The notes below the pieces were generated by a model. It worked only from the letters and a program-made list of their open reading frames with translations. It was not told the DNA's origin and ran no database searches. Of a stretch of DNA of 64,000 nucleotides, positions 34,267 to 41,350 are shown piece after piece. Source of the DNA: Thiocapsa rosea (GTDB taxonomy: Bacteria > Pseudomonadota > Gammaproteobacteria > Chromatiales > Chromatiaceae). Location of the stretch: contig NZ_RBXL01000001.1 of the NCBI RefSeq assembly GCF_003634315.1, positions 3,018,501 to 3,082,500 of the forward strand, written 5' to 3'. A program made the translations under genes and the position numbers. Within the stretch, counting starts at the first letter, position 1. Each line of letters opens with the position of its first letter.

Positions 34267-34351
34267 TAAACCGCGTCTCGCCAAGATCGAGGAAGCCTCC
34301 GACGCTAAACACAAAGTGAAAATGACGCATTTCGCTCTGGACGCGATTTAG
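34267..34351 (+). repeat. 85-bp repeat, TAAACCGCGTC...GACGCG(G/A)TTTA type, copy A
   Basis: Ends TAAACCGCGTC and ACGCGATTTA. The interior reads tcgccaagatcgaggaagcc and tgaaaatgacgcat. Other copies: 36674-36758, 52463-52546 (same orientation), 52807-52890 and 55753-55838 (opposite). Confidence 0.88.
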
Positions 34352-34376
34352 GAAGATTCAAAAAAAGAAAACGACT

Positions 34377-34416
34377 CGGTTGTCGTTGGCGTCATCGACA
34401 ACGACAACGACAACGA
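34377..34416. repeat. (GTTGTC)n hairpin, copy 2
   Basis: CGGTTGTCGTTGG faces CGACAACGACAACGACAACG across a short loop; here the right arm is longer. It lies in a 458-bp gene-free stretch (34093-34550) made mostly of repeats. Confidence 0.8.
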
Positions 34417-34550
34417 TAGGATTCGGGGCTCGACTTATTTTTGGCCCATCACCGATTCACGCAATCTCCTGAACCGCGTCCCACCGAGTTTTCAAATGAG
34501 CGGCGAGGTCGAAGGCACCTCGCCGTCACCCGAATCACTCCTGACGCGGT

Positions 34551-34865
34551 TCAGCTCGGATCGATCCAGATCTGCCCCTCCGCCACCATGAGTCGATAGG
34601 TCCGAATCGGCTCGTCGGCCGGCTCGTCCATCGGCTCGCCGGTTTTCAGGCTGAAGCGGCTGCCGTGCAGCGAGCACTTGATGCGATCCCCGTCGAGACA
34701 GCCGTAGGAGAGCGGATAGTCCTCGTGGCTGCAGTTGTCCTCGACGGCATAGAAGTGTCCGTCGACGTTGGCGACGATGTACGCCTGGTTGTCCACGACG
34801 ACCTTCAGGAACTTGCCGGGCGCGATCGCATCGGTGCCGGCGACGGCGACATAGGGTTTGTCCAT
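34551..34865 (-). CDS. Rieske [2Fe-2S] ferredoxin
   Basis: A 104-residue soluble Rieske protein of the biphenyl-dioxygenase/NirD ferredoxin type. Cluster ligands C45-x-H47 (NCSHEDYPLSYG) and C64-x2-H67 (IKCSLHGSRFSL) are 17 residues apart. The second Cys pair of bc1-type proteins is absent, as expected. The ATG at 34865 has GAGGAG six bases upstream; the ATG two codons earlier lacks spacing. It sits 10 bp downstream of the TrpD-like gene and is surely cotranscribed, suggesting it donates electrons to, or is regulated with, that protein's pathway. Confidence 0.9.
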   Translation of the reverse strand: MDKPYVAVAGTDAIAPGKFLKVVVDNQAYIVANVDGHFYAVEDNCSHEDYPLSYGCLDGDRIKCSLHGSRFSLKTGEPMDEPADEPIRTYRLMVAEGQIWIDPS

Positions 34866-34875
34866 CGGCATCTCC

Positions 34876-35997
34876 TCAGCGCACCCGTTTCGCAGCCTTG
34901 CCCGAATCCAGCACGTCACGGATGCGATCCGCGGCGACCTCCAGCGAGCCTTCGCGCCCGAGATGCCAGAGGATCAGTGCGCCCGCGAACACCAGGCTGT
35001 CGTAGGTCGGACCCTGCGCGCCTTCCAGGGCGGCGATGCCCGCCTGCGCCGCAGCCTGCGCGGTCGCCAACACATCGACCGCCACGGCGATCTCGTCGCC
35101 CGGTCGGGTGGTCTGGGGCAGATCCTCGGGCAAGGGGACGGCGCGCACCGACTGCGCGATCCCCAGAGCGGTCGGGTCGACCTCGAAGGACTGCTCCTCC
35201 GACATCTGCTGATAATTGAAACAGGTGCCCTTCTGGCGCAACGAGGGGATCACGCCGCCCTCGACGCCGCGAATCAGGAGTGCGGAATGAAAACCGGCAT
35301 GACGCGCCAACATCGCGTAGATGCGTGGATAAGGCTTGTGGACGTACCCGGTGACCAGGTGGGTGTGCTTGCGACCGTGGATCGGCCGGGCCAAGACCTC
35401 GACCGTGGTGATCGCCTGGCGCTTGACGATCGTGGAGCGCAGATCGACCAAGTGATGCAGCGGGGCGCAGAAGGCGCGTTGGTCGACATAGCTCCAGCCG
35501 AGCGCGGGATCGGACAGTCGCTCCGCGGCCTCCACCGGCGAAAGATCGACCGGAACCCCGGCCGCGTCCAGGATATGCCGATGGGTCACGCCGAACTTGG
35601 GTCCGACCGCGTGCGCGCCGTGGCTGATCGCCGGGACACCGCACTCGGCGAGCACCGGCATCAAGAAGGGCGACGCCGGTAGGCAGCGGTTGTAGCCGTC
35701 GTAGGGATCGGCGATGTCGACCACGTCGTCCACACCCGCCACGACATAGCCGGTGGCCTCGCGCACCGCGTCCAGGATGCCCTTGAGCTCCTCGTCGGTC
35801 TCGCGCTTCATCCGCAGGGCGATCAGGAAGATGCCGGCCTGCACCGGGTCGACCGCGTTGTCCAGGATGGCGCCCATGCCGATACGGGCCTCCTCCGTGG
35901 AGATGTCTTTGGAGAGCTCCGGACCGGTCGCGATGCGCTGGATGATCGAGCGCATTTGGGTCTTGACGTCGCTCGATGCGCTGGTCTGACTACTCAT
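34876..35997 (-). CDS. Anthranilate phosphoribosyltransferase-like protein (TrpD paralogue)
   Basis: A 373-residue protein with the glycosyltransferase family 3 fold. The N-terminal helical domain (DISTEEARIGMGAILDNAVDPVQAGIFLIALRMKRE...) is typical. The signature GTGGD loop that binds phosphoribosyl pyrophosphate in TrpD is replaced by IADPYDGYNRCLPASPFLMP, although SHGAHAVGPKFGVTHRHILDAAG retains the next conserved block. So the substrate is probably not PRPP plus anthranilate. A GGAGGA ribosome-binding site precedes the ATG at 35997. No trp genes are nearby; the partner is a Rieske ferredoxin. Confidence 0.78.
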   Translation of the reverse strand: MSSQTSASSDVKTQMRSIIQRIATGPELSKDISTEEARIGMGAILDNAVDPVQAGIFLIALRMKRETDEELKGILDAVREATGYVVAGVDDVVDIADPYDGYNRCLPASPFLMPVLAECGVPAISHGAHAVGPKFGVTHRHILDAAGVPVDLSPVEAAERLSDPALGWSYVDQRAFCAPLHHLVDLRSTIVKRQAITTVEVLARPIHGRKHTHLVTGYVHKPYPRIYAMLARHAGFHSALLIRGVEGGVIPSLRQKGTCFNYQQMSEEQSFEVDPTALGIAQSVRAVPLPEDLPQTTRPGDEIAVAVDVLATAQAAAQAGIAALEGAQGPTYDSLVFAGALILWHLGREGSLEVAADRIRDVLDSGKAAKRVR

Positions 35998-36169
35998 GAT
36001 TGTCCTCCGGGACCTGATTGTTTTCGGTGCCGACCTGCAGATGCCTTGCTCGGACCGGGTCTCTAACGACCTGCCCGCCATTCTGGCGACTCGGGCGCGG
36101 GATCTCAACGCGCGGGAAGGGTCCGGGTTGGTGCAAGATACGGTCGTTCACCTTGCGGAGTCGACACAC

Positions 36170-36676
36170 ATGGCCCATTCGTTCCGTCTGTCGGGGTTTG
36201 CCCCGGTCAGCATCCTTGCCCTGCTCGTCCTGCAGTTGCTCGCCGGCTGCGCGAGCCTGACGGCGCCTTGGACGGCGCCCGAGGTCGCGCTGCTCGGAGC
36301 ACAGCCGAAGCTCCTCGGGCTCGATCGTCAGTCTTTCCTCGTCAATCTGGGGGTCACGAACCCCAACGATCGCGCGCTTCCGATCAAGGGCCTGAGCTAC
36401 CGGGTCGTGGTTGAAGGTCAAGAGCTCGCCGAGGGTTCAAGCGAGCTTGCACGCCTGATCCCTGCGGGCGGAACCGAGCGGGTCGACGTGGAGGTCAACA
36501 GCAACCTGCTGGGCTTGATGCCGACCTTGCCCGGACTGCTGCTCACCAAAGACACGCTCGCCTGGACGGTCAGCGGAATCGCCTACGTGGATGCCGGCGG
36601 CGTGCGTCTGCCCGTGCCCTATCGGCACAGCGGAACACTTGCGCCCGCGGCATTGGTCTCGGGCGCAGGGTTCTAA
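36170..36676 (+). CDS. LEA14-like (LEA type 2) lipoprotein
   Basis: A 168-residue predicted lipoprotein. The signal peptide ends in the lipobox LLAGC with the acylated Cys at 27. The mature part has the LEA type 2/WHy beta-sandwich pattern: PKLLGLDRQSFLVNLGVTNPNDRALPIKGL, VVEGQELAEGSS and RIPAGGTERVDVEV-like strands. The frame is open further upstream, but only the ATG at 36170 precedes a proper signal peptide. Its TAA stop (36674-36676) is the first base triplet of a repeat element. Probably anchored to the periplasmic face of a membrane; role in envelope stress is only a family-level guess. Confidence 0.82.
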   Translation: MAHSFRLSGFAPVSILALLVLQLLAGCASLTAPWTAPEVALLGAQPKLLGLDRQSFLVNLGVTNPNDRALPIKGLSYRVVVEGQELAEGSSELARLIPAGGTERVDVEVNSNLLGLMPTLPGLLLTKDTLAWTVSGIAYVDAGGVRLPVPYRHSGTLAPAALVSGAGF

Positions 36677-36758
36677 ACCGCGTCTCGCCAAGATCGAGGA
36701 AGCCCCCGACGCTGAACACAACGTGAAAATCACGCATATCGCTCCGGACGCGGTTTAG
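36674..36758 (+). repeat. 85-bp repeat, copy B
   Basis: TAAACCGCGTCTCGCC... to GGACGCGGTTTAG, about 90% like copy A (34267). Supplies the stop codon of the LEA-type gene and lies 57 bp before arsR. Confidence 0.88.
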
Positions 36759-36815
36759 GGGGCCAATCCGCAACCGTCATCAAACCTTCATTTTGCTCAA
36801 TATTCGTTTTGGGGT

Positions 36816-37181
36816 ATGTTTTCAGCCGTGACGATTCAACCGACCGATTTGTTTGCCGCGCTGGCTCACGAGACGCGCTTGCGTTGCTTGATCCTGCTGA
36901 TGCGTCATCCCGAGCTCTGTGTCTGCGAGCTCACGCATGCCATCGGCGCGGTTCAGCCGCACGTGTCGAGACATCTTGCGCAGTTGCGCGAGTTGGGTGT
37001 GGTGACGGATCGACGCGAGGGTTTGTGGATCTTCTACCGCGTCAGTCCGGTGCTCCCGGAGTGGGTCGCCGCCGTCCTGCGCGAGACGTTCGACGCCGTG
37101 TGCGGCGAGCGGCCCTTCGTGGAGGACGATCGGGTGCTGGCCCGGATGCCGAATCGGCCGGGTGTGCCCCGCTGCGCCTGA
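36816..37181 (+). CDS. arsR: ArsR/SmtB-family arsenic-responsive repressor
   Basis: A 121-residue winged-helix repressor. LFAALAHETRLRCLILLMRH then PELCVCELTHAIGAVQPHVSRHLAQLRELGVV is the ArsR fold. The ELCVCEL motif with C35 and C37 at the start of the recognition helix is the arsenite-binding site of the classical ArsR group. It heads the arsC-gapdh-arsJ genes. The AT-rich stretch 36786-36813 (tcattttgctcaatattcgt) just before the ATG is the likely promoter/operator, which ArsR would shut until arsenite or antimonite binds. Confidence 0.92.
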   Translation: MFSAVTIQPTDLFAALAHETRLRCLILLMRHPELCVCELTHAIGAVQPHVSRHLAQLRELGVVTDRREGLWIFYRVSPVLPEWVAAVLRETFDAVCGERPFVEDDRVLARMPNRPGVPRCA

Positions 37182-37314
37182 CCGGGTGTCTCGCCGTTCT
37201 GGGGGCGTGGTGACGCGGTCATGACGGCGCGCGTGGCAAAGGCGCTCGACGATCCGTCGAGGTCAATTACCGGACGCTCGTCCGGCGAGGTTTCATCCTA
37301 CCGAGGACCAACCC

Positions 37315-37863
37315 ATGGTCGAGAGACCTTACAACGTGCTGTTTTTGTGCACCGGCAATTCGGCACGCAGCATCTTCGGCGAGTGTATCGTCAACCGCTT
37401 CGGCCGTGGCCAATTCAATGGCTACAGCGCCGGCAGTCATCCGAAGGGCGAGGTGCATCCGCTGGCCCTCGAGGTCCTTCGGCGCAACAACTATCTGACC
37501 GATGATCTGCGCAGCAAAGACTGGGCCGAGTTTGCCGAGCCGGGTGCGCCGGTGATGGATTTCGTTTTCACGGTCTGCGACCGTGCCGCGGCGGAGATGT
37601 GCCCGGTCTGGCCGGGACAGCCGATGACCGCCCATTGGGGTGTGCCGGATCCGGCCGAGGTCGAGGGCAACGAGGTCGCGCGCATGATGGCGTTTCGTCA
37701 AGCCTTCGCCGCGCTTCAGAATCGGATCCAGATCTTTCTCAGTCTGCCGCTCGCGTCCTTGGATCGGCTCAAGCTGCAACGCGAACTCGACGCGATCGGG
37801 CGTACGCCGCTCCCCGCGTCGGAGCCGATCGAAGCCGCTGAATCGGGATCGGAGGGGCGATGA
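37315..37863 (+). CDS. arsC: Arsenate reductase, low-molecular-weight phosphatase type
   Basis: Cytoplasmic arsenate reductase or phosphatase-fold relative, 182 residues. The CX5R loop LCTGNSARS with C12 and R18 is the catalytic site, and HWGVPDPA near residue 103 carries the general-acid Asp. The usual thioredoxin-coupled enzyme is about 140 residues; here a 40-residue C-terminal extension is present ([19 protein letters not shown]...). The gene is separated from arsR by 133 bp and overlaps gapdh by 4 bp (ATGA). Such proteins beside ArsJ may serve arsenate handling in general. Confidence 0.88.
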   Translation: MVERPYNVLFLCTGNSARSIFGECIVNRFGRGQFNGYSAGSHPKGEVHPLALEVLRRNNYLTDDLRSKDWAEFAEPGAPVMDFVFTVCDRAAAEMCPVWPGQPMTAHWGVPDPAEVEGNEVARMMAFRQAFAALQNRIQIFLSLPLASLDRLKLQRELDAIGRTPLPASEPIEAAESGSEGR

Positions 37864-38861
37864 GTGTTCGTGTCGGGATCAACGGCTTCGGCCGCATGGG
37901 GCGACTGGGTCTGCGCGCGGCCCGGGGTCGGGACGGGCTTGAGTTTGTCCGGATCAACGAGATCGCGGCCGATGCCGCCGGATCGGCGCATCTGCTGAAG
38001 TTCGACTCGGTCCACGGGACTTGGGGCCCTGATTGCACGGGCGAGGGCGATGCGATCCGGATCGACGGCCGGTCGATTGCCTACAGCCGCAACCCGGCGT
38101 TGGCCGACACCGATTGGTCGGACTGCGACATCGTCATCGAGGCGACCGGCAAGCACCACAAGAAGCCCGAGACCCTTCGGGGCTACTTTGACCAAGGGGT
38201 CAAGAAGGTTTTGGTCGCGGCGCCCACAGACGGCGCCCTGAACATCGTCTACGGCGTCAACCATCACCTCTACGACCCGGCCGAGCACCATCTGGTCACG
38301 GCGGCATCCTGTACGACCAATTGTTTGGCCCCTGTGGTGAAGGTCATGCACGAGCGGATCGGGATCCGCCACGGCACCATGACGACCATCCACGACATCA
38401 CCAACACCCAGCGGATCGTCGATCTCGGGCACAAGGACCTGCGCCGCGCCCGTGCCTGCGGCCAGTCCCTGATCCCGACTAGCACCGGATCGGCGAAGGC
38501 GATCACCAAGATCTTTCCGGAGCTCACGGGCAAGTTGAACGGGCTGGCCGTGCGCGTACCCTTGCTCAACGCCTCGCTGACCGATTTCGTCTTCGAGGCC
38601 GCGCGGGCGGTGACGGCCGATGAGGTCAACGGGTATTTCAAGTCCGCGGCCGACGGCGATCTGGCGGGTATCCTCGGTTACGAGGAGCGCCCGTTGGTCT
38701 CGGTCGACTACAAGGATGATCCGCGTTCGTCGATCATCGATGCGCTCTCCACCATGGTCATCGACGAGACTCAGGTGAAGGTGTTGGCCTGGTACGACAA
38801 TGAATGGGGTTATGTGAATCGGATGATGGACATTGCGCAGATGTTGGGCGAGGGGCTTTAG
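37860..38861 (+). CDS. ArsJ-associated glyceraldehyde-3-phosphate dehydrogenase
   Basis: A 333-residue [22 protein letters not shown] is the NAD-binding loop, [16 protein letters not shown] holds the catalytic Cys (about 151), and [14 protein letters not shown] the C-terminal signature. In ars operons this enzyme uses arsenate in place of phosphate to form 1-arseno-3-phosphoglycerate, which ArsJ exports; this is known for the family and supported here by the neighbour. It is distinct in context from a glycolytic gap gene. 280 bp of repeats separate it from arsJ. Confidence 0.93.
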   Translation: MSVRVGINGFGRMGRLGLRAARGRDGLEFVRINEIAADAAGSAHLLKFDSVHGTWGPDCTGEGDAIRIDGRSIAYSRNPALADTDWSDCDIVIEATGKHHKKPETLRGYFDQGVKKVLVAAPTDGALNIVYGVNHHLYDPAEHHLVTAASCTTNCLAPVVKVMHERIGIRHGTMTTIHDITNTQRIVDLGHKDLRRARACGQSLIPTSTGSAKAITKIFPELTGKLNGLAVRVPLLNASLTDFVFEAARAVTADEVNGYFKSAADGDLAGILGYEERPLVSVDYKDDPRSSIIDALSTMVIDETQVKVLAWYDNEWGYVNRMMDIAQMLGEGL

Positions 38862-38879
38862 CGTGTGCTGTCGGAGTGT

Positions 38880-38970
38880 GGAGGATGGGTTTCGCTGCGC
38901 TCTTTCGGTGCTGGGACTGGAGCGTCGGAGCGTGGAGGATGGGTTTCGCTGCGCTCTACCCATCCTACGG
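38880..38970. repeat. Two GGATGGGTTTCGCTGCGCTC units
   Basis: A partial copy (38880-38903) and a full hairpin GGATGGGT...ACCCATCC (38937-38967) separated by about 30 bp, between gapdh and arsJ. Confidence 0.8.
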
Positions 38971-39003
38971 CTCTGATCGGAGCGGTGGGGTGGGACACGC
39001 GCT

Positions 39004-39083
39004 GGTAGGGTGGACAAGCGCAGCGCAGTCCACCGGCGCCGTCGCCGGGCTCGGTGGACTTCGCTGTCGCTCGTCCACCCTAC
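39004..39083. repeat. GGTAGGGTGGAC...GTCCACCCTACC palindrome
   Basis: An 80-bp inverted repeat with ends GGTAGGGTGGACAAGCG and CTCGTCCACCCTACC. Inner arms cagtccaccggcg and the gctcggtggactt region also pair. This repeat type is widespread in intergenic regions of proteobacteria. Confidence 0.85.
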
Positions 39084-39141
39084 CGGCCTGTCTGATGAAC
39101 GAGGCCGGCTTGTCTTGCCGTGAGCGAGCCCCGGGAGGGCC

Positions 39142-40377
39142 ATGGATACCAATACGCGCAACTACCTGACCGTCACCGCCGGCTACTGGGCCTTTACCGT
39201 CACCGACGGGGCGATCCGGATGCTGGTGGTACTGTATTTCCACCTGCTGGGCTATTCGCCGTTCGAGGTGGCCATGCTGTTCCTCTTCTACGAGGTCTTC
39301 GGCATCGTCACGAATTTGGTCGGCGGATGGCTGGGTGCGCGGATCGGGCTGAATCTCACCATGCACATCGGCATGGGGTTGCAGGTGGTGGCGCTCTCGA
39401 TGCTCACGGTGCCGGATGCCTGGCTGACGGTCGCCTACGTGATGCTGGCGCAGGCACTGTCCGGGATCGCCAAGGACCTGAACAAGATGTCGGCCAAGGC
39501 GACGGTGAAGACGCTGGTCGGTGCGGGCGGGGAATCGCGGCTGTTTAAGTATGTCGCCATTCTCACCGGCTCGAAGAATGCGCTCAAGGGTGCCGGCTTC
39601 TTCATCGGTGCGGCGCTCCTGGAGTTGATCGGGTTTCGCGGGGCCTTGGCCGTGCTCGCGGGGATGCTGTTGATCGTGCTGATCGTGACTGCGATCCTGT
39701 TGCCCTCGGGCGTCGGGCGCATGGCGTCCAAGCCGAAATTCACGCAGGTCTTCTCCAATACGCCTGCGATCAACTGGCTCTCGGCGGCGCGCTTCTTTTT
39801 GTTCGGCGCGCGCGATGTCTGGTTTGTCGTGGGTCTGCCGGTGTTTCTGTATTCGGCGCTGGGCTGGAGCTTCACCCAGGTCGGCACCTTCATGGCAGCG
39901 TGGGTGATCGGTTACGGGATGGTGCAGGCCGCAGCCCCGCGACTGATGCACCTCGGGCGGTCGAATCAGGTGGCTCGACGTCATCCGGGCGGTCGCACGG
40001 CGAGACGGTGGGCCTTGTTGCTGGCGATCGTGCCGGCGGGAATGGCCTTCGCGCTCCACCAGGGCTGGCCGTCGGGCGAGGTGCTGATCGCCGGTCTCAT
40101 GCTGTTCGGTGTGCTCTTCGCCATCAACTCGGCGGTGCATTCCTATCTGATTCTGGCCTACTCGGACTTCGAGAAGGTCTCGATGAGCGTTGGCTTTTAT
40201 TACATGGCCAATGCCGGCGGGCGGCTCGCGGGGACGGTGCTCTCGGGTCTGGTTTATCAGACGCAGGGGATCGAGGGGTGTCTCTGGTGGTCGGCCGGGT
40301 TCGTGCTAGCCGCGTTCCTGCTCTCGCTGCGTCTGCCCGAGGTCTCCGAGTCCAAACCGGTCCGGGTTGCCGCCTGA
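39142..40377 (+). CDS. arsJ: Organoarsenical efflux transporter ArsJ
   Basis: An MFS-type inner-membrane exporter of 411 residues with about 11-12 hydrophobic segments. It begins MDTNTRNYLTVTAGYWAFTV and continues TDGAIRMLVVLYFHLLGYSP, the ArsJ family pattern. LNKMSAKATVKTLVG and FSNTPAINWLSAARFFLFGARDVWFVVGLP are further conserved blocks. It exports 1-arseno-3-phosphoglycerate made by the GAPDH encoded upstream, giving arsenate resistance. Whether it is transcribed from the arsR promoter through the repeats or from its own is open. Confidence 0.94.
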   Translation: MDTNTRNYLTVTAGYWAFTVTDGAIRMLVVLYFHLLGYSPFEVAMLFLFYEVFGIVTNLVGGWLGARIGLNLTMHIGMGLQVVALSMLTVPDAWLTVAYVMLAQALSGIAKDLNKMSAKATVKTLVGAGGESRLFKYVAILTGSKNALKGAGFFIGAALLELIGFRGALAVLAGMLLIVLIVTAILLPSGVGRMASKPKFTQVFSNTPAINWLSAARFFLFGARDVWFVVGLPVFLYSALGWSFTQVGTFMAAWVIGYGMVQAAAPRLMHLGRSNQVARRHPGGRTARRWALLLAIVPAGMAFALHQGWPSGEVLIAGLMLFGVLFAINSAVHSYLILAYSDFEKVSMSVGFYYMANAGGRLAGTVLSGLVYQTQGIEGCLWWSAGFVLAAFLLSLRLPEVSESKPVRVAA

Positions 40378-40399
40378 TGTCGCACGTGATGGGCGTTCC

Positions 40400-41350
40400 A
40401 TGACATCCCAATCGGGTGTCGGCCGGGTGTTGATCCTGGCTTGCGGGAACCCCTCGCGCGGTGACGACGCACTCGGGCCGCTCCTGATCGATCGCCTGGA
40501 CCTGGAACCCGATTTCGCGCGGCGCGGCATCGAGACGCTGACCGATTTTCAGCTGCAGATCGAGCATGTCCTCGACCTTCGGGACCGTGAGCGGGTGATC
40601 TTCGTGGATGCCGCCGTCAGCGGCCCGGAGCCCTTCACCTTTCGTCCCCTGTGTCCGAGTCCGGATGCGTCGTTCAGCACGCATGCACTCGAGCCGGGTG
40701 TCTTGCTGACCCTGTTTCGGCAGGTCACCGGGCAAACGCCCCCGCCGGCCCGACTGCTGGCGATCCGCGGTTACGGATTCGCGCTCGGCGAACCCCTGAG
40801 CGAGCGTGCATCGGCCAATCTGGACCGGGCGGCACGCTTTCTGATCCGGCTCTTGCGTTCCGACGGAGGCGTCGGAGGCTCATTAGTGGGCCCGGGTGTT
40901 CCAGGGTCGACCGAGCATGAGGTAAAGCGCTCCGAAGCCGCCGTCGGCGTAGCCGTATCCGAGGTAGATGGGGCCGATGAAGGTGTCCGCGCCCAGGAAG
41001 AGGCTGCTGCCGAAGCGCAGGTTGTCGAATCCGATTTCCGAGCGTCGGTCCCAGACGTTGCCCGCCTCCAGCGAGGCCCCGGCATAGGTGCTGACCAGTC
41101 CGGAGGTGAGGTTGCGCATGTAGACGGCGCGCGCGAGTCCGAGGTTTCCACCCGAGAGCTCGTCCTGATTGAAGCCCGAGAGGTTCAGGAAGCCGCCCAG
41201 TCGGTAGAAGGACTGAGCCGGCTCCTGCCCGCCGAAGCTGCCGGCCATTCTGAAGCCGGTCAGGAGGGTGTTTTTCCCCCAGCTGTGGGCGTTCACGAGG
41301 TTGAACCCGGCCTGATCGTAGTTCTCGGACGCGCCGATCTCGGTCCGTGA
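40400..41350 (+). CDS. Hydrogenase maturation protease, 3'-extended over a convergent gene
   Basis: Nickel-dependent protease that trims the C terminus of a [NiFe] hydrogenase large subunit. Family motifs: ILACGNPSRGDDALGPLL (metal Asp/Glu site), VIFVDAAVSGPEPF and STHALEPGVLL (His). Those motifs cover residues 1-155, the usual protein length. No stop occurs there; the frame runs on for another 155 residues, antisense to the last 468 bp of the patatin gene, to 41350. The extension has no family resemblance. Either the native stop was lost or the true end lies near 40880 and was changed by an indel. No hydrogenase genes are in the window. Confidence 0.8.
   Translation: MTSQSGVGRVLILACGNPSRGDDALGPLLIDRLDLEPDFARRGIETLTDFQLQIEHVLDLRDRERVIFVDAAVSGPEPFTFRPLCPSPDASFSTHALEPGVLLTLFRQVTGQTPPPARLLAIRGYGFALGEPLSERASANLDRAARFLIRLLRSDGGVGGSLVGPGVPGSTEHEVKRSEAAVGVAVSEVDGADEGVRAQEEAAAEAQVVESDFRASVPDVARLQRGPGIGADQSGGEVAHVDGARESEVSTRELVLIEAREVQEAAQSVEGLSRLLPAEAAGHSEAGQEGVFPPAVGVHEVEPGLIVVLGRADLGP

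Noticed and set aside
40124-40735. Minus-strand frame over the end of arsJ and the hydrogenase protease
   Set aside because: Antisense to two supported genes; no motif.
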